Shown one piece after another: positions 6,790-14,706 of a stretch of DNA of 17,360 nucleotides. Both the position numbers and the translations under genes were made by a program. The notes beneath the pieces are model-generated. The model worked only from the letters and a program-made list of their open reading frames with translations. It searched no databases and was not told the origin of the DNA. Numbering within the stretch: position 1 is the stretch's first letter; every line of letters starts with the position of its first letter. The stretch is from an uncultured Peptococcaceae bacterium (GTDB lineage Bacteria > Bacillota > Peptococcia > Peptococcales > Peptococcaceae), in assembly GCA_958451915.1 (NCBI GenBank), contig CAUDRX010000034.1, positions 1 to 17,360 of the forward strand, written 5' to 3'.

Positions 6790-9700
6790 TTGTCTACTAA
6801 AACCATGAAAACCATGGATGGGAACACAGCTGCTGCTCATGTGTCCTATTTGTTCACTGATGTTGCAGCTATCTACCCAATCACGCCATCTTCCCCGATG
6901 GCCGAAAAAATCGATGCTTGGAGTGCTGCTGGCAGAAAGAACCTGTTCAACCAGACCGTTAAGGTCGTTGAAATGGAATCCGAAGCCGGCGCTGCAGGCG
7001 CTGTACACGGTTCTTTGACCGCTGGTGCACTGACTTCCACCTACACATCTTCTCAGGGTCTGCTCCTGATGGTCCCTGCTATGTACAAGATCGCAGGTGA
7101 ATTGCTCCCTACCGTATTCCAGGTCGCAGCTCGCGCGATCGCTACCCACGCTCTGTCCATCTTCGGTGACCATTCCGATGTAATGCTCTGCCGTGGTATC
7201 GGCTTCGCTGAACTCGCTTCCTCCAGCGTACAGGAAGTAATGGATCTCGGTTGCGTTGCTCAGCTCGCTACCATCAAGTCCCGTGTACCATTCATCCACT
7301 TCTTCGATGGTTTCAGAACTTCTCATGAAATTCAGAAGATCGAAGTCATGGACGAAGACTTCCTCAAAGAACAGATCGACATGGATGCTGTCAAAGCTTT
7401 CCGCGAACGCGGTCTGAACCCAGAACATCCAGTCATCAAGGGTACCAACCAGAACCCAGACATCTTCTTCCAGCAGAGAGAAGGTGCCAACAAGTTCTAT
7501 GAAGATGTTGTTGGCATCACCGAACAGTACATGGAAGCTGTTTCCAAACAGACTGGCCGTGACTACAAGCTCTTCAACTACTATGGTGCTGAAGACGCAG
7601 AAAACATTGTCATCGCAATGGGTTCTGTCTGCGAAGCCCTCGAAGAAGTTGTTGACTACCTCAATGCCAAGGGCGAAAAGGTTGGTCTCCTGAAGATCCG
7701 TCTGTACAGACCATTCTCCACCAAGCATTTCCTCGCAGCTGTTCCTAAGACCGTTAAGAGAATCGCTGTTCTCGACCGCTCCAAAGAACCAGGTGCTATC
7801 GGCGAACCAGTTTATGAAGACGTTATGACCGCCTTCTATGATTCCGATATGCATCCAGCAATCTATGGCGGCCGCTATGGCTTAGGTTCCAAGGATGTTA
7901 CCCCAGCACAGCTCATCGCTGTATATGAAAACCTCAAGGCTGACACTCCTAAGAACCACTTCACCGTTGGTATCGTTGATGACGTTACCAATACCTCTCT
8001 CGAAGTTGGCGCTCCTGTTGTTACCGCTCCAGAAGACTGCATCGCTTGCAAGTTCTGGGGTTACGGCTCTGACGGTACCGTCGGTGCGAACAAAGACGCC
8101 ATCAAGATCATCGGTGACAACACCGACATGTATGCACAGGGCTACTTCTCTTACGACTCCAAGAAGAGCGGCGGTGTGACCGTTTCTTCCCTGCGTTTCG
8201 GTAAGAGCAAGATCCGCTCCACCTATGAAGTTGACCAGGCTGACTACGTTGCTTGCCACAAGTCCAGCTACGTAAAACTCTATGACGTACTCGAAGGCCT
8301 CAAGCCAGGCGGTACCTTCCTGCTCAACTGCACCTGGACCCCAGAAGAACTCGAAGAACACCTTCCAGCAAGCATGAAGCGTTACATCGCTCAGAACAAC
8401 ATCAAGTTCTACACCATCGACGCTTCCCATGTTGCTCAGGAAGTTGGCCTCGGCAACCGTACCAACATGGTCACCCAGACCGCATTCTTCAAGCTGACCG
8501 GCGTACTTCCATTCGAAGAAGCCGTTACCCTGCTCAAGGATGCCATCAAGAAGACCTACGGCCGCAAGGGCGACGCAGTCGTTAACATGAACTGGGCCGC
8601 TGTTGACAAAGCCATCGAAGTTCTCCACGAAGTACAGGTCCCAGCAGAATGGGCAAACGCTCAGGATGCTGAATCCACCGAAAAACGTTGCGCTTGCGAA
8701 CCAGAATTCGTTAAGAAGGTTCTGCGTCCAATGGTCGCTATGCAGGGCAACAAGCTTCCTGTCAGCGCATTCGCTGGTCTGGAAGACGGTGCATACCCAT
8801 CCGGCACTACCAAATACGAAAAACGTATGGCTGCCCTCTTCGTTCCAGAATGGATCCCAGAAAACTGCATCCAGTGCAACCAGTGCTCTTTGGTCTGCCC
8901 ACATGCAGCCATCCGCCCATTCCTCCTCAACGAAGAAGAAGTTGCCAACAAGCCTGCTAGCATGACCACCAAGCCAGCTACTGGCAAGGAATTTGCAGGT
9001 CTCCAGTTCAGAATGCAGGTCAGCCCAATGGATTGCCTTGGCTGCGGTAGTTGCGTCAACACCTGCCCTGCTAAGACCAAAGCACTGCAGATGGTTCCTG
9101 TAGAAAAATCCGTTGAAACTGAACGTGAAAACTGGACCTACATGACCCATAAGGTCACCAACAAGGCTGAACTCACCAACACCAAGACCGTTAAGGGCAG
9201 CCAGTTCAAGCTCCCACTGCTTGAATTCTCCGGCGCTTGCGCAGGTTGCGGTGAAACCCCATATGCTAAGCTCCTCACCCAGCTCTTCGGCGATCGTATG
9301 GTCATCGCTAACACCACTGGTTGCTCCTCCATCTGGGGTGCTCCAGCACCAGCAATGCCATATTGCACCAACGAAAAGGGTCAGGGTCCAGCTTGGCAGA
9401 ACTCCCTCTTCGAAAACAACGCTGAATTCGGTCTCGGTATGTACACCGCTGACCAGCAGATGAAAGCGAAAGTCAACTACCTCTGCGGCGTGATCGCTGA
9501 AGGCGACTACAGCGAAGCACTGAAAGACGCTGCCGCTAAGTGGGTTGAAGGTTGGGCTGCACATGATGTCAAGGCTGTTGCTGCAGCAAGCGATGTCATC
9601 AAGGCTGAACTCGAAGCGACTGCCGATAAAGACGCTTACCTCACCGACCTCGACGCTGTCAAAGGCTTCCTGAAGATCCGCAGCCAGTGGATCATGGGCG

Positions 9701-10329
9701 GCGACGGCTGGGCTTACGACATCGGTTACGGCGGTGTTGACCACGTTCTCGCATCCGGCGAAAACATCAACATCTTCGTCTTCGATACCGAAGTCTACTC
9801 CAACACCGGTGGACAGGCTTCCAAGGCAACCCCACTCGCAGCCGTCGCTCAGTTCGCTGCTGATGGTAAGAAGACCAACAAGAAAGACCTCGGTGTCATG
9901 CAGTCCATCTATGGCAACGTTTATGTTGCACAGATCGGCCTCGGTGCCAACATGAACCAGGCTGTCAAAGCCATCGAAGAAGCTGAAGCATATCAGGGCC
10001 CATCCCTCATCATCGCTTACGCTCCTTGCATCAACCATGGTATCCGCAAGGGTATGAGCATTGCTCAGACTCACATCAAGGAAGCTGTGGAATGCGGCTA
10101 CTGGCATCTCTGGAGATACAACCCAGAACTCGAAAAGGAAGGCAAGAACCCATTCATCCTCGATTCCAAGGAACCAGATTATGATAAGTTCGAAGACTTC
10201 CTCAAGGGTGAGACCCGCTATGCATCCCTCGCTAAGGCACATCCAGACACTGCCGAAGCACTGTATGCACAGACCAAGGAACTCAGCCAGAAACGTTATG
10301 CACGTTACAAAGAAATGGCTAACAAGTAA
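6790..10329 (+). CDS. nifJ: Pyruvate:ferredoxin (flavodoxin) oxidoreductase, single-chain
   Basis: This 1179-residue enzyme oxidises pyruvate with CoA to acetyl-CoA and CO2 and reduces ferredoxin or flavodoxin, the main pyruvate-degrading step in many anaerobes. The N-terminus carries the pyruvate/TPP-binding signature YPITPSSPMAE. Two 4Fe-4S motifs are complete: C693, C696, C699, C703 and C749, C752, C755, C759. The third cluster has C817, C820, C845 and C1080, and the TPP site is GGDGWAYDIG (970-979) with VYSNTGGQ. Length equals the usual homodimer subunit. The start is TTG at 6790: GGGAGGAGG (6773-6781) is 8 bases upstream, while the later ATG (MKTMDGNTAAAHVSY) is too far from it. Codon choice is strongly biased (Glu GAA, Pro CCA), unlike polC, which suggests high expression. 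Selectivity for pyruvate over other 2-oxoacids is inferred from family similarity. Confidence 0.97.
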   Translation: MSTKTMKTMDGNTAAAHVSYLFTDVAAIYPITPSSPMAEKIDAWSAAGRKNLFNQTVKVVEMESEAGAAGAVHGSLTAGALTSTYTSSQGLLLMVPAMYKIAGELLPTVFQVAARAIATHALSIFGDHSDVMLCRGIGFAELASSSVQEVMDLGCVAQLATIKSRVPFIHFFDGFRTSHEIQKIEVMDEDFLKEQIDMDAVKAFRERGLNPEHPVIKGTNQNPDIFFQQREGANKFYEDVVGITEQYMEAVSKQTGRDYKLFNYYGAEDAENIVIAMGSVCEALEEVVDYLNAKGEKVGLLKIRLYRPFSTKHFLAAVPKTVKRIAVLDRSKEPGAIGEPVYEDVMTAFYDSDMHPAIYGGRYGLGSKDVTPAQLIAVYENLKADTPKNHFTVGIVDDVTNTSLEVGAPVVTAPEDCIACKFWGYGSDGTVGANKDAIKIIGDNTDMYAQGYFSYDSKKSGGVTVSSLRFGKSKIRSTYEVDQADYVACHKSSYVKLYDVLEGLKPGGTFLLNCTWTPEELEEHLPASMKRYIAQNNIKFYTIDASHVAQEVGLGNRTNMVTQTAFFKLTGVLPFEEAVTLLKDAIKKTYGRKGDAVVNMNWAAVDKAIEVLHEVQVPAEWANAQDAESTEKRCACEPEFVKKVLRPMVAMQGNKLPVSAFAGLEDGAYPSGTTKYEKRMAALFVPEWIPENCIQCNQCSLVCPHAAIRPFLLNEEEVANKPASMTTKPATGKEFAGLQFRMQVSPMDCLGCGSCVNTCPAKTKALQMVPVEKSVETERENWTYMTHKVTNKAELTNTKTVKGSQFKLPLLEFSGACAGCGETPYAKLLTQLFGDRMVIANTTGCSSIWGAPAPAMPYCTNEKGQGPAWQNSLFENNAEFGLGMYTADQQMKAKVNYLCGVIAEGDYSEALKDAAAKWVEGWAAHDVKAVAAASDVIKAELEATADKDAYLTDLDAVKGFLKIRSQWIMGGDGWAYDIGYGGVDHVLASGENINIFVFDTEVYSNTGGQASKATPLAAVAQFAADGKKTNKKDLGVMQSIYGNVYVAQIGLGANMNQAVKAIEEAEAYQGPSLIIAYAPCINHGIRKGMSIAQTHIKEAVECGYWHLWRYNPELEKEGKNPFILDSKEPDYDKFEDFLKGETRYASLAKAHPDTAEALYAQTKELSQKRYARYKEMANK

Positions 10330-10351
10330 TTTCTTGATGAGTGCATAAACC

Positions 10352-10388
10352 AATCCCCTCTCGCGTCTGCGAGAGGGGATTTTTCTTT
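10352..10388 (+). terminator. Strong rho-independent terminator after PFOR
   Basis: ATCCCCTCTCGC (10353-10364) pairs perfectly over 12 bases with GCGAGAGGGGAT (10369-10380) around a 4-base loop, followed by a T-rich tail. It begins 23 bases after the stop codon. Confidence 0.93.
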
Positions 10389-10457
10389 TGATAAGAAAGG
10401 CTGATCAAAAAAGATGACCTTGACAAAAACGACACCAAATCCTTTGCTTTGCCTGTA

Positions 10458-10486
10458 TAGACTTATTTTTGGATTTTTGTTATCAT
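10458..10486 (+). promoter_or_regulatory. alaS promoter with extended -10
   Basis: TAGACT (10458-10463, 4 of 6) lies 17 bases before TATCAT (10481-10486, 5 of 6), which is preceded by TGT. The start near 10493 leaves a leader of about 33 bases, so there is no room for a T-box, although alaS genes in Firmicutes often have one. A consensus TTGACA at 10420 has no suitably spaced -10. Confidence 0.5.
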
Positions 10487-10525
10487 AGTGAAAGAATGAA
10501 ATCTAATAAGAATGGAGAAATTTAC

Positions 10526-13177
10526 ATGTTAACAGGCAATGAGATCAGAAGAAAATTCGTTGAATATTTTGAGCAACACGGACATACGCATGTAAAAAGT
10601 TCTTCGTTGGTACCATATAATGATCCAACCCTGCTCTTTACCAATGCTGGGATGAACCAGTTCAAGAATGTCTTTCTTGGCCTGGAGACAAGAGATTATA
10701 ATCGTGCCACCACAGTACAGAAGTGCGTGCGTGCCGGCGGTAAACACAATGACCTTGAGACTGTCGGGAAGACTGCGCGCCATCATACTTTTTTTGAGAT
10801 GCTGGGGAACTTTTCCTTTGGTGACTATTTCAAGGAGCAGGCGATCGAGTACTGCTGGGATTTCCTGACCAATGAATTGAAGTTGCCAAAGGAAAAGCTT
10901 TGGATCACCATTTACAAGGATGATGATGAAGCTTATGAGATCTGGCATAAGGTAACAGGATACGATGAAAGCCGTATCCTGCGCCTTGGTGAAAAAGACA
11001 ATTTCTGGCAGATGGGTGATGTAGGTCCATGTGGCCCATGCAGTGAAGTGCACTATGACCGCGGTGAAGAATATGCCTGTGATTGCGAAGATGGATGCGC
11101 TTTGGGTGTCTGTGACTGCGATCGCTGGCTTGAAATCTGGAACCTCGTGTTCATGCAGTATAACCGCGACGAAGAAGGCAATCTGACACCGCTGCCAAAA
11201 CCAAATATCGATACTGGGATGGGGCTGGAGCGTATCACCTCCATTATGCAGGGTGTTGATACGAACTTTGATACCGATCTCTTTGTACCGCTGCTCCAGT
11301 ATGTTGAAGAACTTTCCGGAAAGGAATATCACAAGGACGAACGCGGCTTTGCTTTCCGTGTCATTGCGGATCATGCCCGCGCCTGCACCTTCCTGATCGC
11401 GGATGGCGTGCTGCCAAGTAATGAAGGACGCGGTTATGTTCTGCGCCGCATCCTGCGTCGTGCCGTGCGTCTGGGGATGACGATCGGTCTGGATAAACCA
11501 TTCCTCTATAAGTTCGTGGTCAAGGTCGGCGAGCTCATGGGGGAAGCATATCCTGAGATCATTGAACATCAGACATTTATCGAGTCGATCATCCGCAACG
11601 AAGAAGAGCGCTTCTATCAGACCCTGCAGGATGGTATGAAGATCGTCACTGAGACGGTTGATGCGATCCGGGAAAAGGGCGGTACTGTCATCGACGGCGC
11701 CAGTGCTTTCAAGTTCTATGATACCTACGGTTTCCCGATCGACCTGACAAAAGATGTTGCTGACGAGAACGGCATGACTGTAGATATCGAAGGCTTTGAA
11801 GCGGCGATGGCGGAACAGCGCCGCAAAGCCAAAGAAGCACAGGATATCGTCAATGCCTGGGATCTGGCGCAGCATATCACTGACGCTTATCCTGACATGG
11901 CGGCAACGACCTTTACCGGTTATGAGAAGACAGAGGATGACGCCACGGTGCTGGGTATCCTGATTGATGATAAGGGCGCTGATTTTGGCTATGACACCCA
12001 TGCCATTGTGCTTTTGGACAAGACCCCATTCTATGCTCAGGGCGGCGGTCAGGTCGGCGAACAGGGGCAGATGTTGGCCAGGGATGGCGTCTTAAATGTT
12101 GAAAATACGATCAAGCTCGCTGATGGCCGCTATGTGCATCAGGGATATATCGACGGCCGTCTGAACGTTGGTGACAGCATCCATGCGAAGGTGGACGTTG
12201 ACAGACGCCATGCTTCTGCGCGTAATCATACAGCAACCCATCTCCTGCATTATGCGCTGCGTAAAGTGCTTGGGGACAATGTTCACCAGGCAGGGTCTCT
12301 GGTCTCGCCGGACCACCTGCGTTTTGATTTCTCCTTCTTGCGTGCGATGACTGCTGAAGAGCTTGCTCGCGTGGAAGCCATTGTTAATGAAGAGATCATG
12401 TCGGCAGCTGCCGTCAAGACGTATGAAACTTCCATCGATGAAGCGAAGGAGAGTGGGCACATGGCACTCTTCGGTGAAAAATACGGCGATACTGTGCGCT
12501 GCGTTGACGCTGGGCTGCACAGCAAGGAACTCTGTGGCGGCATCCATGTTGCCAATGTCGGCGAAATTGGCCTCTTTAAGATCCTCAGTGAAAGTTCTGT
12601 ATCGGCTGGGGTACGCCGAATCGAAGCTGTCACCGGTACGGCAGCCTATGAACGCACTGTTTCGCAGGATCAGCTCATCGCTGATATCCGCAAACAGGCC
12701 AAGGTCAATACCGATGATGCCATTGTGGGCAGGATTGCAGACCTTGAAGCACAGATCAAATCTCTGCAGAAGCAGATCGATGATATGAAACTCGCTCAGA
12801 TGAAAGAAGCTGCTGCCAGCGCCGAAGAGGCCATCCGTGAAGTCAAAGGCCTCCAGGTCGTGGCACAGCAGGTACAGGCAGAGAATATGGAAGATCTGCG
12901 CAATCAGGCAGACCTTTTCCGCAACAGATTAGATGATGGCGTTGTCATGCTTGCCGCTGTCAGCGGGGAGCAGGTGCAGCTTGTCTGCATGCTCACCCAG
13001 GGAGAGGCGCGTAAGCATCTCCATGCCGGTAATCTTATTAAAGAAATGGCAGGGCTCGTTGGCGGCAAAGGCGGCGGACGCCCTGATATGGCTCAGGCTG
13101 GCGGTAAGGACGCAGCAGCGCTCCCAGGTGCGCTGGAAGCCTTTGCAGGGATCGTAGAAAGTCAGTATAAGGAGTGA
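10526..13177 (+). CDS. alaS: Alanyl-tRNA synthetase
   Basis: This 883-residue class II enzyme charges tRNA-Ala; E. coli AlaRS has 876 residues. The N-terminus (LTGNEIRRKFVEYF, then SSSLVPYNDPTLLFTNAGM) is characteristic. The editing domain has its zinc ligands: H568 and H572 in HTATHLLH, C670 and H674 in CGGIH. A coiled coil (about 730-780) leads to the C-Ala/DHHA1 domain with GGKGGGRPDMAQAGGKD. A cysteine-rich stretch (C169, C172, C185, C187, C191, C196, C198) lies within the aminoacylation domain; similar Cys-rich inserts are known in clostridial-type AlaRS. The ATG at 10526 has GGAG 8 bases upstream; the longer frame from 10469 overlaps the promoter. It heads the operon with ireB, ruvX and a DUF1292 gene. 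Confidence 0.97.
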   Translation: MLTGNEIRRKFVEYFEQHGHTHVKSSSLVPYNDPTLLFTNAGMNQFKNVFLGLETRDYNRATTVQKCVRAGGKHNDLETVGKTARHHTFFEMLGNFSFGDYFKEQAIEYCWDFLTNELKLPKEKLWITIYKDDDEAYEIWHKVTGYDESRILRLGEKDNFWQMGDVGPCGPCSEVHYDRGEEYACDCEDGCALGVCDCDRWLEIWNLVFMQYNRDEEGNLTPLPKPNIDTGMGLERITSIMQGVDTNFDTDLFVPLLQYVEELSGKEYHKDERGFAFRVIADHARACTFLIADGVLPSNEGRGYVLRRILRRAVRLGMTIGLDKPFLYKFVVKVGELMGEAYPEIIEHQTFIESIIRNEEERFYQTLQDGMKIVTETVDAIREKGGTVIDGASAFKFYDTYGFPIDLTKDVADENGMTVDIEGFEAAMAEQRRKAKEAQDIVNAWDLAQHITDAYPDMAATTFTGYEKTEDDATVLGILIDDKGADFGYDTHAIVLLDKTPFYAQGGGQVGEQGQMLARDGVLNVENTIKLADGRYVHQGYIDGRLNVGDSIHAKVDVDRRHASARNHTATHLLHYALRKVLGDNVHQAGSLVSPDHLRFDFSFLRAMTAEELARVEAIVNEEIMSAAAVKTYETSIDEAKESGHMALFGEKYGDTVRCVDAGLHSKELCGGIHVANVGEIGLFKILSESSVSAGVRRIEAVTGTAAYERTVSQDQLIADIRKQAKVNTDDAIVGRIADLEAQIKSLQKQIDDMKLAQMKEAAASAEEAIREVKGLQVVAQQVQAENMEDLRNQADLFRNRLDDGVVMLAAVSGEQVQLVCMLTQGEARKHLHAGNLIKEMAGLVGGKGGGRPDMAQAGGKDAAALPGALEAFAGIVESQYKE

Positions 13178-13184
13178 AACCATC

Positions 13185-13445
13185 ATGAGAGACGATCTGG
13201 ATCAGACGATGTATTTTGATAAGGACCGGATGCAGCAGGAAATGGGTCCTCGCGAAGTCCTGCGTGAAGTATATGCGGCGCTTGAAGCAAAAGGTTATCA
13301 ACCGCTCAATCAGATCGTGGGCTATATCCTTTCAGGGGATCCGGCCTATATCACCAGTTACAACAATGCCCGTGCGTTGATCAAAAAATTCGACAGAGAC
13401 CAATACATCGAAGAAATGCTGATCAACTATTTGGATGAACGATAA
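13185..13445 (+). CDS. ireB: IreB / UPF0297 family regulatory phosphoprotein
   Basis: This small cytosolic protein of 86 residues matches the UPF0297 family in sequence (DQTMYFDKD near the start, then GYQPLNQIVGYILSGDPAYITSYNNAR) and in length. In Enterococcus faecalis, IreB is phosphorylated on N-terminal threonines by the PASTA kinase IreK and affects cephalosporin resistance. Here one N-terminal threonine, Thr8, sits in the equivalent region; no kinase gene is in the window. Its ribosome binding site TAAGGAGTGA (13168-13177) overlaps the alaS stop codon, indicating translational coupling. Position between alaS and ruvX is the classic Firmicutes order. The functional link is by family only. 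Confidence 0.92.
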   Translation: MRDDLDQTMYFDKDRMQQEMGPREVLREVYAALEAKGYQPLNQIVGYILSGDPAYITSYNNARALIKKFDRDQYIEEMLINYLDER

Positions 13446-13446
13446 G

Positions 13447-13869
13447 ATGATCGGACGTCTCATATGTTTTGATGTAGGGGAACGCCGCATCGGGATCGCC
13501 TGCAGTGATCTTTTAGGGATCACTGCGCAGCCGGTGGAGACGTACACGCGCACTGGAAAATTGGAAGAAGATTATCGTTATCTGGCGCAGATCATCAAGG
13601 AACAGGAAGCGGTCAAGCTGGTGGTCGGCCTGCCGAAGAACATGAACAATACCCTCGGTTTCAAGGCGGAAGAAATCCAGACCTTCATCGAGGGGTTCAA
13701 AACATATCTTCCGGACGCATTTCCGATCGACTGGATCGACGAACGTCTGACAACAGTACAGGCAGAGAATGTGCTTCTGGAAGCCAATGTCTCGCGCAAG
13801 AAGCGCAAGAAAGTCATTGATAAGATCGCAGCTGTGTTCATGCTGCAAGCGTACATGGATGCGCATTAA
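13447..13869 (+). CDS. ruvX: RuvX / YqgF-type RNase H-fold nuclease
   Basis: This protein of 140 residues belongs to the RuvX/YqgF family of RNase H-fold nucleases, linked to Holliday junction resolution and, in E. coli, to 16S rRNA 5' end maturation. The motifs are present: CFDVGERRIGIACSD with the first catalytic aspartate, VVGLPKNMNNT, DERLTTVQAE, and a final DKIAAVFMLQAY. I place the start at the ATG at 13447, one base after the ireB stop codon, because the family begins right before the FDVG strand. The in-frame ATG at 13435 would overlap ireB by 11 bases and is possible; neither has a strong ribosome binding site, which suggests coupling to ireB translation. Confidence 0.93.
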   Translation: MIGRLICFDVGERRIGIACSDLLGITAQPVETYTRTGKLEEDYRYLAQIIKEQEAVKLVVGLPKNMNNTLGFKAEEIQTFIEGFKTYLPDAFPIDWIDERLTTVQAENVLLEANVSRKKRKKVIDKIAAVFMLQAYMDAH

Positions 13870-13879
13870 GGAGGAAAAA

Positions 13880-14173
13880 ATGGAAGACAACAAAGAATTT
13901 GTACCAAACGACGGCGAACTGGAAGATGGGCTGGTCGTTCTCATCGACGAAGACAATCATGAGCATACCTTCCAGGTGCTGGAACGTGTTCAGTTGAATG
14001 GCAATGATTATGCCATCCTCGTACCTTGGGATGAAAAAGATGACGACAGTGCGATCCCTCTGAAGATCGTCGTTGAAGATGGCGAAGAATTGCTCTATGA
14101 CATTGATGACGATGAAGAATGGGAAGCCATTGTTGAATTCTGGAACAATTATGTTGACGAAGAAGCAGAATAA
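13880..14173 (+). CDS. DUF1292 family protein (YrzB-like), unknown function
   Basis: A 97-residue, strongly acidic protein of the DUF1292 family, related to YrzB of Bacillus. The family core GLVVLIDEDNHEHTFQVLERV and YAILVPWDE is clear, followed by an acidic tail (DIDDDEEWEAIVEFWNNY). No signal peptide or membrane segment is seen. Its role is unknown, but it consistently follows ruvX in Firmicutes. It has the best ribosome binding site of the operon, AAGGAGG (13868-13874), overlapping the ruvX stop codon, so it may be translated more than its neighbours. Confidence 0.9.
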   Translation: MEDNKEFVPNDGELEDGLVVLIDEDNHEHTFQVLERVQLNGNDYAILVPWDEKDDDSAIPLKIVVEDGEELLYDIDDDEEWEAIVEFWNNYVDEEAE

Positions 14174-14189
14174 GATCGTCTGATGACAG

Positions 14190-14222
14190 AAAAGCCCGGC
14201 GGAGCATCGTCGGGCTTTTTAT
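14190..14222 (+). terminator. Terminator of the alaS-ireB-ruvX-DUF1292 operon
   Basis: AAAAGCCCG (14190-14198) pairs with CGGGCTTTT (14211-14219), and three further inner pairs close a 6-base loop. A T-run follows. It lies 16 bases after the stop codon of the DUF1292 gene. Confidence 0.92.
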
Positions 14223-14317
14223 TGTATGCCAGCGAACAGACGGTCCGGCGTCTCGATAAAAGATGGCAAGCATGATCGTCAGTCGTGAAAATAAATGAAA
14301 AATCTTGTAAAAAGTGA

Positions 14318-14346
14318 TTGACGGAAGCGAACCTCCCTGCTATAAT
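14318..14346 (+). promoter_or_regulatory. tRNA operon promoter
   Basis: TTGACG (14318-14323) is followed after exactly 17 bases by a perfect TATAAT (14341-14346), preceded by TGC (extended -10). This is among the strongest promoters in the window, as expected for a stable RNA operon, and starts transcription near 14353. Confidence 0.85.
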
Positions 14347-14379
14347 AAATATCGTTGTAGCGCAGGAATAAGCGCGTAC

Positions 14380-14450
14380 GGCGACATAGCCAAGTGGTAA
14401 GGCAGAGGACTGCAAATCCTTCACCCCCAGTTCGAATCTGGGTGTCGCCT
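14380..14450 (+). tRNA. tRNA-Cys (anticodon GCA)
   Basis: A 71-base cloverleaf. The acceptor arms GGCGACA (14380-14386) and TGTCGCC (14443-14449) pair fully. The anticodon loop CTGCAAA carries GCA at 14412-14414, and the T loop is TTCGAAT. The discriminator base is T, usual for cysteine. The 3' CCA is not encoded. Confidence 0.96.
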
Positions 14451-14454
14451 TCTC

Positions 14455-14540
14455 GCCGGAGTGGCGGAACTGGCAGACGCACAGGACTTAAAATCCTGCG
14501 AAGGTAACACTTCGTACCGGTTCGATCCCGGTCTCCGGCA
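14455..14540 (+). tRNA. tRNA-Leu (anticodon TAA)
   Basis: An 86-base class II tRNA with acceptor arms GCCGGAG (14455-14461) and CTCCGGC (14533-14539). The anticodon loop CTTAAAA has TAA at 14489-14491, reading UUA and UUG. A long variable arm (GCGAAGGTAACACTTCGT) is typical for leucine. Discriminator A; CCA is not encoded. Only 4 bases separate it from tRNA-Cys, so both come from one transcript. Confidence 0.96.
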
Positions 14541-14556
14541 TTCCCGGCTTTCGGTC

Positions 14557-14589
14557 AAAAGGACTTTCTCGAAAGAGAAAGTCCTTTTT
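14557..14589 (+). terminator. Terminator of the tRNA operon
   Basis: AAAAGGACTTTCTC (14557-14570) pairs perfectly over 14 bases with the complementary arm at 14575-14588 around a GAAA tetraloop, with T-rich sequence after it. Confidence 0.93.
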
Positions 14590-14619
14590 CGTTTTCTTCG
14601 ATTCTTAACAGATGCATGC

Positions 14620-14648
14620 TTGCTCTTTTTACAAGGAAGTGGTATCAT
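14620..14648 (+). promoter_or_regulatory. Possible promoter for the hemolysin III gene
   Basis: TATCAT (14643-14648) is preceded by TGG (extended -10). The -35 candidate TTGCTC (14620-14625) is weak but spaced at 17 bases. The start near 14655 gives a leader of about 52 bases. Confidence 0.4.
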
Positions 14649-14706
14649 TATTGCATGAAGTAGTAATCGAAACCAGATGATGGAAATACGAAAAGGAAGT
14701 GATCAA

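Noticed and set aside
7882..10353. An 823-codon open frame on the minus strand opposite PFOR
   Set aside because: PFOR's strong codon bias avoids the codons that would create stops in this antisense frame. The deduced protein is an artefact-like Phe/Val/Glu-rich sequence with no motif, and it starts within the PFOR terminator region.
10390..10525. Possible T-box leader before alaS
   Set aside because: No T-box sequence, specifier hairpin or leader terminator is present between the PFOR terminator and alaS, and the predicted leader is only about 33 bases.
14174..14317. Hidden small gene or RNA between the DUF1292 gene and the tRNA promoter
   Set aside because: Apart from the operon terminator I found no ribosome binding site with a coding frame and no conserved RNA structure.
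14380..14540. tRNA pair as attachment site of an integrated element
   Set aside because: No integrase gene, no repeated tRNA 3' end downstream and no foreign-looking genes beside it in the window.
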